Position numbers and translations under genes: made by a program. 40,000 bases of DNA from Eimeria necatrix (lineage: Eukaryota; Apicomplexa; Conoidasida; Eucoccidiorida; Eimeriidae). The notes under the pieces are model-generated. The model saw nothing but the letters and a program-made list of their open reading frames with translations, did no database searches and had not been told where the DNA came from. Positions 1 to 10,728 of this stretch are shown here, in pieces. Numbering within the stretch: the first letter of the stretch is position 1; each line of letters opens with the position of its first letter. The stretch spans positions 1 to 40,000 of the forward strand of contig NW_013653468.1 in NCBI RefSeq assembly GCF_000499385.1, given 5' to 3'.

Positions 1-2581
1 AAGCAATAAATGCGGTCTGAAGCCGACTTTCCTGCGATTTTCCAAAGATGGAGAGGGCGCCGAGTGCGTGATGGCTCACAGAGTTTAAAAGCAATGCGCT
101 ACGCTTGTATATCCAATCGCAATATACAAATATGCACAAAACATCCCTCTGTTTGTCTGCCTGCATTCCCCAGGGCCTTTCTAGTACACAGTGAAGCCAA
201 GTGGAGCACAGCATGCTTGCACCAACGATGTACCAATATTACGACGCCAGAAACACAAAAAAACCATCTCTCTGCAGTGGGAATCATTGCATGAATTTCC
301 GGTCTTGCTTCTTCTGCTCGCACTTGCAAGCGCGGTAGCGGATGAACCATTGACTGCTTTAATAATTAGAGCTTAAGTAGGGAAAATCTCCCCGGGTCGT
401 CTCTTCTCCACAAATACAGCAGTAAAAATCTAAAACGCAGAGAGCTAATAATGGCGACCCACGCATCCGTCGTAGTGAACGCTCAGAGCTAATGAATATA
501 ACGGAAACCCGAAATTTCAAACTCATTATATGCACCACAAGCGCAGCCAGTACTTGCGAGTCCTGTCGGTCTAACTACCCGTCAGAACTCATCAAAATCC
601 TGCGTTTCTATAGTTTATTCAACTGCACTGCAGTACCAGCACGAAAAGCTGGCACGTGTTATCTCTTCTCACAACAAAGTGGTCTCACCCTAAGCTGCAA
701 GCAACATCAATGCGCTGTCTTATGAACTCAAGATTTTTCACTTCGCACCACGGAAGTAAACAGGAGGCTCCAATTCGCTGAGAAGCCCTCGCACCTTTTT
801 GGCTGCTTCCTCGGCTGTAAACGCCTTCCCCACCTTGTCCTTCTTGAGTGCAGCAACTATTTGTCTCGCCAAATCAAGGTACTTGGCGGCATTCACAGAT
901 AAAACTGTTGTCACGTTGCGTCCTTACTCAGTTGGCACCACGACTGGAAGCTGTAGTGCGTGTTTGAGCCCAGAATACTGGATGCCATGTTTGGCGAACC
1001 AAATGAAAAGAATTGGCGACTCAGGTGTTTACAGGCTTCAGACGGCGTCCGATACTTACGTTTCCGCGTGAATGTGACAACATTTACCAAGGCTGGAGCT
1101 AGCCTAGAGACGCTCTCCAGCACTATGGTGTGGTTTTGTAAGAATGCCGCTCCGAGTTTATATTCCCATCTTGACCAAGACTAGTGTAGTATTCTCATAT
1201 AGATTTTGGCCTCAGCTTTAGGTTTGTTGACTAACTTGTATATTGTGAACAGATTGGGCACTGCCGCCATGAACTGGAGGTGCGCAAGTATGGTCTGAAT
1301 TTCCATGTAAGTCCTGCGGTTCCGTTGATGTGACCCCGTGTTCTATTAATATGTGCGTGACATCTGTAGTGGCTGTTGAGTGTATTGCAGAGCGGCACAG
1401 TCACGTATCGGAGCCGTCCAGCTGTAAAAGCCTTCATGCCTTTTGAACTCCACAAAAGCACTTGAACAAGCTACGTACATCAAATTAGAAGGCCGGAACC
1501 TCATATATACTTAGCATAGCCCTACTTCTACTTGCGCGGAAGTGAAGTAGTAGAGAGACAAGCACGGCTTGAAGATGCTCCGCTTGTTGAGCCTGGGAGC
1601 GTGGACACCCTCAGGGGCCCGTCTTTCCCTCAAGAATAAATTAAAATTTCCGCAAATGTTATGTTCAATACTGTGCTGCGTTACAGAGCCCTAATACCGT
1701 TCGCAATTGGAGTGATGCGCACTACAGGAAAGGAAGACAGCCTTCACTGTGAACGGTGTCAACCCCACACCGCGGTGGCAGCCAACTCCCTAGTAAAGCC
1801 GTCGCAAAAAGTAATCTCAATAAATTGGGATATTCTTTTGGCCTATTCTAGTCAAGACAGTGGTAGGCTGCATAAAACAACGTCGAATTGAGGGGTTGCG
1901 TAGTCTGAACTGATTGCCAGAAGCAGGTGGCTACAATAGAGTGTTTACTGAGCTTCCTCTTTTGGATTCCGATCATAGGTGTTCGAAAGGCTTATGTTGC
2001 AGTACGACCAAAGAAATTTGACGCCAAGCTGCATCGGCGAAGGCAAGCGGATCAAAGTTTCAGAGCGTTTTGCTGGGATGAATTTTCTGGATCCAGGAGT
2101 TCCTCTCCAGACGTCTTGAAGCACACTGAGCGTTGTTACTACTCCACAATTCCACGGCTTTTTTGTAAGCAATCCAAATACGCGATCTTATTAGCTTGTT
2201 ATTTATTTGAAAATATTCACGCGAAACGACATCTGCTCCAGCATACCAGTTGTGGAAGGCTGAGCGCAAGCTGCTTCACCATCGAGCTTGTAGAAAGTCA
2301 CTAACTTGTTTTGCCACAGAAATGAGTTGAACCCTCAATGCATGAGCGCCAAAAAGTCTCTGGCACTTGGTGAGATGTACCAGCCTATGTAAATCCTGTC
2401 GTACAAGACTACTCTGCTGAGTCGACAGGCAAACTAGCGCAAAGTTGATTTGTTCACCAGTATAATCGGATGGCCTTTGCATGTTCCCCGTACCGACGCC
2501 AGTTCGCGTCCGGTGGAGAGCAGCACTTGGATATCTGGAAATTCAGGGGTTCTGACACCAGTTTGGTTGACAACGAGGCGT
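1..2581. other. Intergenic sequence, no gene recognised
   Basis: Only short open frames without family motifs or plausible exon structure are present. The longest (about 1927-2304, +) lacks an ATG start and resembles nothing I know. An open frame runs in from 2450 ahead of the first gene, but it begins at TTG and its extra 44 residues have no counterpart in the paralogue at 15175. The stretch is free of triplet repeats and reads as repeat-poor intergenic or upstream DNA. Confidence 0.6.
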
Positions 2582-5323
2582 ATGTCTCTGGCAATGATGG
2601 ACCCTGGATTAGGTTTGCCGGGACTGGAGACCTTCACAGCGGAGGTTTGTAACCAGACTCATCCAAATGCTGCGGACTCCCCAGCAGCCACGGGACTTAT
2701 TGAACCTTCACCATATGGCCCCGCAAACGAGGCGACCAATACAAAGTGTCTTCGCATCGGTAAATCTCTTCGTTGCGGACAGGCTTCATGTGGATACAAT
2801 TTGCTCGCTGCATTGGCGTCGATAGCAGCACTTATAACAATATTGTATGCATGCTTTCGCGTCTACAACAGGGCGAAGGGGCGGCGAACGCAGCGCCGTC
2901 GTCTTTCCGACACAGACACCGATGATTCGGATTCGGACAGACTTATCGTTAGCCTCTGCGAGAACTCTTCCGATGAAGATGAGCTGGAGGCCCCTGAAAG
3001 TCCTACTGAGACATATGTACCGGCAAGTAAAAGACCACGGATGGATAGAGCGCAGGAGTTGGGACATACAACTGGTAGACCTCAGCAGCAACAAACGGCT
3101 ATCCGCGTGAGTGTGATCAAGTTTCAGCCCAAAAGTCAAGGCCAGAGCGAACCACAACCAAGTTCGCCACCACACACTTCGGCCACAGCTTCACTCTCAG
3201 CACCCGTGCAGACGGGAATGCATCAGCAAGCAGTTGGCGGTCCATGGGGGCTGGCTTTGGAGCAGGAAGCTGCTTTAGGTCATGGCGAAGGTGCGAGGCA
3301 GCAGGCTATTGGCCAGAGGGAGGCCAGTATAGCAGTTGAGTCACTTGGTGGTCCATGGGGGCCAGCTTTGCAGCAGGAAGCTGCTTTAGGTCGCGGCGAA
3401 GGTGCGAGGCCGGCTGCTCGTCATCCAGTGACCGAGCCAGTGGGACAAGGAAATATGCAGCGTCACATTTCCCTTTTCGATGCTCAGTCCGGTTTCCCGA
3501 TCATTTTTTCCCCATGTGCTGGCACATCCGATTCTGACAGTGATGAAAGGAGCAGCACAGCAACCACTCAGAGTGCGCCTATTCTCGCATCTCTACTGGC
3601 CCCCTCACCTAAAGAAGAAGACTATCTTTCACACCCATTTGCCCGGCTGCCAGTCGTGCGCGGCCGTCGGGGTCCTTATTATGTAGACTTTGAAGGGGCA
3701 TTGTTCGCTGAAAATGTTACTCAAAACCCCTTGCCATTGTTGCGCTTGGTACACGGCCTGCTGAGTCAACAAGAAATTGCCGGGGAACAGCTCGAGTTCC
3801 TAGCGACATTGGGAAGTAAGCTGGCGGCCCACGCCACGAAGTTACATAGGCTGGGACTGAGGTACGCTACGCCATCCCGTGCGTGCGAGAGATTGGGGAC
3901 CCGCTTCTTGGTTCTCGATGCAGTTGTATCCACTGCTATAGTGCTGGAACAGAAGGTCTCTCTACAATTGTGGAGAAGATTTGTTTCAACTATAAGCCAC
4001 GAATACCCCAAGCCCCCTGCATCGATGACAAACAGAGGACGGAGGTTCTTTCTTGCGAACTTCGCTGTGCTTCTAAGTAATGCGGTGAAAACGCTAAAGA
4101 TGGGATTTCGCCCTTCCGCTGAAGAACTTGTGCTTCTGAAGCGCATGCTCTTCTGCGCACCGTACTCCCCTCCACGTTACAAAGCGGAAGGCTATGACGC
4201 ATGGAGATTTAGTGAGCTTGTGCATCAGGGATCAACAGGCACTCCTAGTGCACGAACGGCTGAGGCCTCAAGTGCAAAGTTCAGTGAAGCTTCTCGTGAC
4301 GTCGCTCCAAAGCCTTATCCTGGGACATCTGCCAGACTCATTCGTAGTGCTAGAGCTAAAGCGCCTTCTAGGATCCGTCGTGAGACATCTGGCTCCTTCG
4401 CAGGAAGCCCTGCAGGAAGCCCTGCAGAATCATCTAAACCTGCTGCAGCATCTGCCCAACCCCCCCACGAAGCCAATATCGGCTTTTTATATCAAGTGCC
4501 TGCTCCGACCCATAGTGGACCCTATAGAGGGCCCTTCTCCGGCGTATTTCCCGGAACTTCTGATGGGATGAGTCTGGAATCACGTAGTGGAAGTGCGTTT
4601 CATACAGTGAGGAGGCGCCGTGAAGGTGCTGAGGAGCCACATCGCATACCTTTATCTGGATCCTCCGCTAGAAATGAATCACATTCTCCGAGGCCAGTTA
4701 GCTCCATTGAGCACTTTCCTGGACCCTCGGCTAGTGGGAGCTATTTGCCTCCTTTGGCCTCTGCCGAAACTTCCGCGGAAATTTCAGGTCTACCCGTTTC
4801 TGGTGGAGCTTTCGCCTTACCTTTTCCCTTTGCTGCACCTTTTGCTGGATTACCTTCTGGAGCGTCTTCTGGACCATCTGTTGGAAGGCCTCCCGAAGCG
4901 TCTCCTGGTCTTTTTGCGTTACCCGTTGTTGGTGGACATGTTGGTGGACATTTTCCAGTGCACCAACCTACTGGTCCCTTCACTGGACCGCCTGCTGCGC
5001 GCCTCACTGAACGAACTTTTGGATCCGCTGTTGGGGCTCCTGTATTTTATGCTCAAGCGCCTATGGACCCGTATGTTAGGCCCGTTGCTGTGCCCGTCGG
5101 CCTCCCCATTGGTGGGCAGCTTTCTGGCCATGAAGCTTTGGGAAGTACGCAAACCAGAGTGTCTGTGGATACTCATGGTAGCTCTGATGATGGCGCTTCT
5201 GGAAGTACTGAAACTGCTCGTTTGCTTACTGAAGGAAGCACTCACAGTGACTTTGATACCTCTTCGGGAATGTCTGGTGGGGGATTTGCTGGGGCCTCTA
5301 AATCGCCGGCTTCGGACGAATAA
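2582..5323 (+). CDS. Single-pass membrane protein of a coccidian-type family with a long Ser/Pro/Gly-rich tail (913 aa)
   Basis: Function is unknown. Reading from the ATG at 2582, one hydrophobic segment lies at about residues 73-94 (LLAALASIAALITILYACF), followed by a basic stop-transfer stretch (RAKGRRTQRRR) and an acidic Ser/Asp run (about 108-120). N-terminal Cys23, 56, 65 and 70 and an NQT glycosylation site at N24 would lie on one side of the membrane. Residues about 351-545 form a helical domain shared with the protein at 15175: HPF-RLP, LG-RFL-LDA, R-F--L, L-K-G-RP and a terminal W-R motif. The last 370 residues are a low-complexity Ser/Pro/Gly/Ala tail absent from the paralogue. I chose the ATG at 2582 because it puts the membrane segment exactly where the paralogue has it; the frame is open back to 2450 but without an earlier ATG. 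No signal peptide is evident. It could be a secretory or surface-membrane protein; that is inference. Confidence 0.75.
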   Translation: MSLAMMDPGLGLPGLETFTAEVCNQTHPNAADSPAATGLIEPSPYGPANEATNTKCLRIGKSLRCGQASCGYNLLAALASIAALITILYACFRVYNRAKGRRTQRRRLSDTDTDDSDSDRLIVSLCENSSDEDELEAPESPTETYVPASKRPRMDRAQELGHTTGRPQQQQTAIRVSVIKFQPKSQGQSEPQPSSPPHTSATASLSAPVQTGMHQQAVGGPWGLALEQEAALGHGEGARQQAIGQREASIAVESLGGPWGPALQQEAALGRGEGARPAARHPVTEPVGQGNMQRHISLFDAQSGFPIIFSPCAGTSDSDSDERSSTATTQSAPILASLLAPSPKEEDYLSHPFARLPVVRGRRGPYYVDFEGALFAENVTQNPLPLLRLVHGLLSQQEIAGEQLEFLATLGSKLAAHATKLHRLGLRYATPSRACERLGTRFLVLDAVVSTAIVLEQKVSLQLWRRFVSTISHEYPKPPASMTNRGRRFFLANFAVLLSNAVKTLKMGFRPSAEELVLLKRMLFCAPYSPPRYKAEGYDAWRFSELVHQGSTGTPSARTAEASSAKFSEASRDVAPKPYPGTSARLIRSARAKAPSRIRRETSGSFAGSPAGSPAESSKPAAASAQPPHEANIGFLYQVPAPTHSGPYRGPFSGVFPGTSDGMSLESRSGSAFHTVRRRREGAEEPHRIPLSGSSARNESHSPRPVSSIEHFPGPSASGSYLPPLASAETSAEISGLPVSGGAFALPFPFAAPFAGLPSGASSGPSVGRPPEASPGLFALPVVGGHVGGHFPVHQPTGPFTGPPAARLTERTFGSAVGAPVFYAQAPMDPYVRPVAVPVGLPIGGQLSGHEALGSTQTRVSVDTHGSSDDGASGSTETARLLTEGSTHSDFDTSSGMSGGGFAGASKSPASDE
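3239..3412 (+). repeat. 111-bp intragenic duplication (37 residues)
   Basis: Two consecutive copies start at about 3239 and 3350; the second is incomplete. Each contains GGPWG, ALxQEAALG and GEGAR in the encoded protein. The period is 111 bp, so the frame is kept. It lies in the spacer between the membrane segment and the conserved domain of the 913-residue protein. Confidence 0.8.
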
Positions 5324-6686
5324 AGGCCCGCTCCTTTGCTTCCACCTCGCACCAATACGTAAAATGGAGCATGCGCCAACAGTTGTATTAATTTCGTCAG
5401 GGCACCAGTAAAAGTAACGCCGTCAACGAGGTCATTTATCGACGGCGCGATGTGAAGAAGGCCGCAAAAGGTTGTGTAAAGGGGAGACCTATTGTTCAGC
5501 GTAAACAATTCAGCATTTTCAGTCATTGCACTTGGCAGCAGTTACACTAATGAGAATTTTAGGCAGAGGCTAATCGGAATGGAACAGTCAGTGTCCGTAC
5601 TTTGGAAGAGGACGCGAGGGAGCAGCATGCGTCCTTCCCCTCCATGGTCCTACATTTCAGTCCGCGAGCTAAGCAGCTAGAAAGTCAGCCTCCTTGATTT
5701 GGATAGGCGTATAGCCTCTGGAACGGACAAGGATCGATGAAACGATCAGTTAGTGAGGGTGCCGAGGTGACAACGAACAAACCAAGAAGGCCCCGATTTG
5801 GAAGTAACTCCTGCTATTTTTTACGCGGGAGCACGGCTAGAGATGAAATCGGCAGCTTTCGTCTGTCACTTCCCGGTCGTTAACGTAATTAGAGACTTCC
5901 AGACTCCTCGATAGCTTGCGCTTGTGGCGCATGATTGTGGTATGCAGTCCAGCTGTACCTTTTGGGCTATTGGTTGTCAAATAGCTCGTGTTTCATTATT
6001 TCGGATGCATGTAGACGCCCTGTTCGTGCCATGGGTTTTCGCTTATTGCCACGCTCTGTGAGAAGTGCGCAAGATTTTTGTGGCGAGTGGCCGCAGATTA
6101 CGTTTCGGTCATTTATTATGTAGATCTTCCGCTGTTCTTATCAGCATGCAATGATGATAAGAACAGATGCAAACAGAGATAGGCAGATGAATGGACAGAA
6201 GGGAAGGAGTGGACAACCAGACGCATTGAGGCGGCCTGAAGGTCAGATGGATACAAAGAGTTAAACAACAGGCAGTGGCGGAGCTGGAACTGCGTGAAGC
6301 AGCAGACATCTAAATAAGCAAAAGCAGCACACGGATAGGCAGACACGCAGAGACGGGCAGACAAATAAAGAGAGCCAGGCAGAGGCAGACATGCATTCAT
6401 GCCACGACAGGTACGCATAGACACATAGAAACATAGACACAGTGAAAACAAGTTGAAGACTTACTTCTCTTAAGAACTGCCTCACGAAAGCTCTGCGGGA
6501 CGTCAGTTAAATAAGAACCAATACTTCGTTTTTGCGGCGATTCCAGTGTTGTTCGGAAACACGCTTCTGCCCTACTTCGCTGCTACTCGGGGTCATAGGC
6601 GGATCACGAATTGGAACCATGATTTGCGCAACGGATTAGAATGTTAGGAGCTGTTTTAAAGGCTGAGTGCCACTTTGCGCTGTATC
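5324..6686. other. Intergenic sequence
   Basis: No gene is recognised. A leucine-rich frame overlapping the end of the preceding gene runs to 5411, but it looks like a shadow of that gene's biased tail. The right part holds an AGAC/CAGA-rich stretch listed separately. Confidence 0.55.
6155..6450. repeat. Degenerate CAGA/AGAC-rich simple-sequence stretch
   Basis: The + strand is purine-rich, with many imperfect CAGA, GACA and GGCAGA words (gatggacagaaggg, ggcagacacgcagagacggg, acatagacacat). The units are diverged and not in strict register, so it is an old simple-sequence tract. Its minus-strand frames (Cys/Leu/Ser-rich) are artefacts of the repeat. Confidence 0.5.
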
Positions 6687-6947
6687 TCATTGTCCAGCTG
6701 TAGTCAAGCTGTATATTGTGGAAATCTTCGCTTCCTGCAGTCGATATGTTTTTCCTTTAGGTTCAGCTATGAACGGGAGCGACATTCTGCTGCTGTCCAT
6801 GGATAGAGTAGACCGGCAAGCCTTATGTAACCAACGTATCAGCAGGGCCAGCCGCTCATCAATGGTCGGGCTGATGGGCGATGTACCGGTGTCGAGATTC
6901 CCCTTGCACCTATTCTCAGAAGGCAGACACTGCTGCCATGCCAACAC
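6687..6947 (-). pseudogene. Retropepsin-like aspartic protease remnant
   Basis: The frame encodes LDTGTSPISPTIDERLALL, which fits the retrotransposon protease active-site region (hydrophobic-DTG-A/T-S, then ISP, then ERL). It lies in a different frame from the Gag remnant, separated from it by about 300 bp containing several stops. A downstream FIAEPKGKTYRL fits a protease body. The active-site Asp-Thr-Gly survives, but the element around it is broken. Confidence 0.62.
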
Positions 6948-7263
6948 TGCATGATTATCGTTCGCCCTCCGTCACTGTCTTCACAATCAGCTGTTCAACC
7001 CCCTAGGCCAGGGCGGCTTCAAATTCTCCAACATGGGTACCGCCCTAGTCGTTCGAAGCTCGGCTCTTCTTGCTGCTAGTGCCTCCAGTAGCTACCTGCC
7101 TTTCTTCTGGACATGCTCTTTCTTCCTTAGCTTACACCGTAGCTTCATGTGAAGTCCCTACCCGGTGGGTTTCTCTTTCATGCCATGGAACAGGCCTCGA
7201 ATTCCAGCTAAGGGAGTACTCGATGGCGTTCGGCTCTATTGCTGCAGTGGACAGTTGCTCCTT

Positions 7264-8640
7264 CTAACGTTCCTTGCGCCTAGTTTGTTCGTGTTCCATA
7301 GCTCGTAGGCTTGGCTGTTTGAACGTTACTGCTGCTCTCACCTCTTGGAAATGCAGCCAGGAAGTAGTCTTCTGTCCCTCGTCGCACCCTAGTTGCTGCT
7401 TCGGCGGTGTAGCATGGCCTGTATCATTCAGGTTTCCCCATCCGCATGGTTTACAGCCCTTCGACAGCGGCAGGCGCAGTCGCTGCGTGAGAATCTTCGG
7501 CAGATGTTCCATTTCCTTGCACTCAAAGCACATAGAGCTACGCTCCGAGCTGGCTTTCTCTCTTCTTAGCGCCCATAAAAGATCGCTTGCCCCATAATGG
7601 CCAGCCCACCTAGGCTGAGCGCCATATCATTTCGCCGTCTCCTCCGTCTCTGCTCTAGCAGCCGACGGGTCTTCCAAGGCTTGCAGCTCAGCGACCACTT
7701 CTCTCCAGTCCTTGGAATTAAGTGTAGCACCCCTAGTTGGGGCCGTCCTGACGCCCAGTGGCAGACTGTCCAAGCAGTCCACTATGGCAAACGCACCCCC
7801 GATGGCACTGTCTTGGCGAAGCTGGCATAGTACAGCTGGTGGTCTCCTGGCCACTGATCAGCTTTGGTGGCGGATCATTGCTGACCAACGTAAAGCACAG
7901 AAGAGCTGGGGCATGCCCCTCTCCATATGTGCGCTGCGTGTAATCTATCACATATGCTATTTTCCCTCTTAGACAGACCCACTGCACCAAAGTATTGGCT
8001 TCAAAGTATTCCCCAAACTCGTGTCCTCAATAACTTCGATCTCCGCCGAGTTTCGTAAATCGTGCTTTATGCTTAGAAAGATCTGCATTTTGTTTCCATT
8101 CTCACGAATGATTGGCTGCAAGACGGTGGGTGCCTCTCCTTTCAAGCTCTTTTGCACCGCAGGTTCCCTTTCGAGAGCTACCGTTTGATACAACATAGCT
8201 ACCCCGCCTGTGGTGCGGGTTCTACTTGTTTCCCCGTGGGTTACCTTCTGTAAGGGTGTGGTCGAGTCTTGGTGGTCTGGAGTTATGGTTACAAAAGCCA
8301 CCGTCAGTCCTCGTTCACTGGCTTTTTGGGCGCTAAATATTTGAGGGAATGCTGCGCCCTGATCGCCTATTGCTTGCGCATTACGTGGATGCCCACTAAT
8401 GAGCTCTGATGTGTTATGGAGAGCAAGCCCCCAAGCGTTCTGAGGTAACACCTGCTTTGCGCCTAAACAGTACATCACACTGGGCACATAGGTTCGTGCT
8501 TGCTTCTAAACGTCAAAGGCATGGAGTAACGCCTTGAACAACGCATCGCCGATGTTTGCTTTTCCTTTTAGCCAGTCCAACAAGACCCTCCATCTTTCTA
8601 TATGCATATCAAGGCTGGCATCATCTGTGACGTTCCAATC
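7264..8640 (-). pseudogene. gag pseudogene (capsid plus zinc knuckle)
   Basis: One minus-strand frame is nearly continuous from about 8640 to 7264, broken by stops after FDV (about 8508), by a cluster of stops at 7918-7971 and by a TGA at 7627-7629. Around 7900-8030 a second frame carries a capsid-like stretch with FGEYFEAN and AYVIDYTQR, so a frameshift has occurred there. The original frame then resumes with WREVVAELQALE and reaches the knuckle CFECKEMEHLPKIL, where the spacing C-x2-C-x4-H-x4 is kept but the last Cys is Leu. The pattern fits a Gag polyprotein degraded by point mutations and indels. Confidence 0.68.
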
Positions 8641-10660
8641 ACGAAGCTCTCCTGTAGCTGCAAAGCGTCTTTAAATTGAAAACGACGTTTGTCTGACGAT
8701 AGTAATCGTAAATGCATTAGTCCTTATGATGCAGTACTTTACTGCCTCTGTGGCCCCGTGTAGCCTTGTAGTGCTGCGTGGCCCTGCGCAGCATCGTAGT
8801 GCTGCGCAATACAATTCCCTGTTAGGACGCTCTCTCTCCAGCTGAAGTCACGTTCCACGTCCACCCGGTCCGCGTCGTCCCTTGTCACAGCGTTCTTACC
8901 ACAGGAACCACAATCTTTTACAGTTGCCTGGTTAACCAATATGACGAAGAAGAAGGCTCCACTTTAACCTTATGCATTGACTTTACCTACGGTTCCGGGC
9001 CTTCCGCCAACCTTGCTTCGCTGTAAGGTAGAAAACGGCGAAGTCAGATCTTCCTAGTTCTGCAACCGCGAACTCATGTTCTGTCTCTAGAGTGTGTATT
9101 CCTACATCCTCGCGCTCACACGCTTACCCTCAGCATGCGTGTTGATGTTACTCAGTCACGCAGTGTCTAGAAGTAGCTCACATATTCTGCTTATTAGAGT
9201 ATGGCGAACGATATTAAATAAAATCAGCAATGAAAAAAGACCAGCCAAATGAAATCAAGCGACGTGACCTAGAACAAAGTGGGAAAATTTTTGGAGGAAA
9301 AAAGTGTTTACACACAACCAACTTAGAGTGATAAGGTTAAGTCTCAGTAGGACGTATACACCTGTAGGGGAGGAGTTAACGTACAAGCAAAGAGTCGGCG
9401 GCCGCTAAAGTGACGAGTGCCGTAGAGCAGATTGAAAGACATCGTTATGCAAGACTAAAACGGAGACAGCCACTGGGAGGCACAAAGAATAACACACCCA
9501 GCAACGAACACTCAGAAGCAGGAGGACAAAGTCAGCTATCAAAGAGGCTGCAGCCACCACAGCTACGGTGGCAAAGTTCGGCATAAAGGTGCAATAGGGA
9601 AAGGGATTTACAGAGGCCAGGATAGATGTTAGAAACGGACTGGCAGGCAACTTCACAGAATATCGGGATAATACATGGGATGAAGAAGGTGTAAGGCGCA
9701 GCACCACAATTTTGCGCAAGAGCAACCCCCAGCGGTTGTTTACTCCGAACCGAGAGCAATACCAGCTAACTGAAAAAATCAAATACTCAATTTTAATGCG
9801 AAAAATTAATAAGCCATCACAACAGCCGCGTACCACAAGAACACGCAATAAGTGAACCCTCTGCACGGAGTACAAAAAAATCAAAATAGAACCAAATTAA
9901 CAGAAGGAATTAATTAGTAACTCAGTGGTGGAAATGCAATATGCAACACAAGCGGATGGAACATAGCCGTGTTCGACAACATAAAATACATGCCGAGAGA
10001 GTGACGAGACTATGATCTAGTGTCATTATGGATATTTTGTTGTTATTCCGGAGCGGTTAGCTGCAGTTAGCAATCTCGGTGTCACCGCTGACTGCGCCGG
10101 TACCCTGTTCAACCTGACCTAATTGCACACGGCCTGAAGCGTAATATGCAAAAAGGATCAGGTTTCTCTAATTAAAAGCATTTAGTAATGTATTTAATGA
10201 AAGTACTGCTAGGTCCTGCAGGCTTTCGAAACTGCTTGTGCGCAGCTTTGCAATGCCCCGTACCATTCTACGAGCGAATGCAAGGACGATGTCTGACCGT
10301 TCCACTTTTGAAGTATGCTTTGATTTTGCATCATTTTTGTCTGTTAAGTCAGTTTTTCGGAATTTGCGTGGAAGACATTTTTGATCGGGAGGCGAGCCCG
10401 CTAAAGGGTCACGAACTAACTCGAAGAGAGCATGGATTTGAAAATTCAGGATACCCGTAGCCTGCAACGATGGACGTTTGCAGTATGTAAAAACACAAAC
10501 TAGTCCTACCACCTGTTTTTGTTCTAAACGCTAATTCATAACTCATAAATATTGAAATGAGGTCCTGTCGCCTGTTTTACTTCCTCCATGTGCATCTCCG
10601 AGTGCCGCAGCTAAATGTGGTACACAACTTTCACCAGCCTTACAGGCTTTCCCAGCTCAC
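8641..10660. other. Intergenic sequence, no gene recognised
   Basis: A hydrophobic minus-strand frame of 159 codons (9405-9884) begins at TTG and matches no family I know, so I do not call it. A frame at 8739-8939 (minus) has short internal repeats (QHYDAAQGHAALQGYTG) and could be more of the retroelement's 5' part, but lacks a diagnostic motif. Confidence 0.5.
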
Positions 10661-10728
10661 AGTATAGGGGGTGTTTAATGGAAAATATTAAGGTAGTATA
10701 GGGGGTGTTAAGCGGGAAATATTAAGGT
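10661..10728. repeat. 34-bp tandem duplication
   Basis: Two adjacent 34-bp copies (10661-10694 and 10695-10728) both begin agtatagggggtgtt and end aatattaaggt. They differ at only a few central positions, so the duplication is recent relative to the surrounding DNA. Confidence 0.85.

Larger units (their letters stand above)
6687..8640 (-). mobile_element. Decayed Ty3/gypsy-type LTR retroelement, gag-protease remnant
   Basis: Read on the minus strand, the order is capsid-like sequence, a DYTQR-type Gag motif (7931-7945), a defective CCHC zinc knuckle (7489-7530), a linker, then an aspartic-protease motif LDTG (6885-6893). This is the gag-pro order of Ty3/gypsy elements. Stops and at least two frame changes show that it is dead. 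I could not find reverse transcriptase or integrase motifs downstream (below 6687), nor convincing long terminal repeats, so the copy seems truncated or too diverged. Coccidian genomes are known to carry LTR elements; assignment to a named clade would need a profile search. Confidence 0.7.

Noticed and set aside
1927..2304. 125-codon + frame upstream of the first gene
   Set aside because: No ATG start, no family resemblance, and the paralogue has no matching upstream exon.
4620..5411. 263-codon leucine-rich + frame overlapping the end of the 913-residue gene
   Set aside because: It lies in a different frame over the biased Ser/Pro/Gly tail, is almost pure Leu/Pro composition, and has no motif; best explained as a compositional shadow.
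6116..6485. Cys/Leu/Ser-rich minus-strand frames
   Set aside because: Translations of the degenerate CAGA/AGAC simple-sequence stretch.
7040..7065. tRNA-like gttcgaagc sequence
   Set aside because: The surrounding bases do not form acceptor or anticodon stems; no tRNA elsewhere in the window either.
9405..9884. 159-codon hydrophobic minus-strand frame
   Set aside because: It starts at TTG, has no recognisable domain or exon context, and could arise by chance in 9 kb of intergenic DNA.
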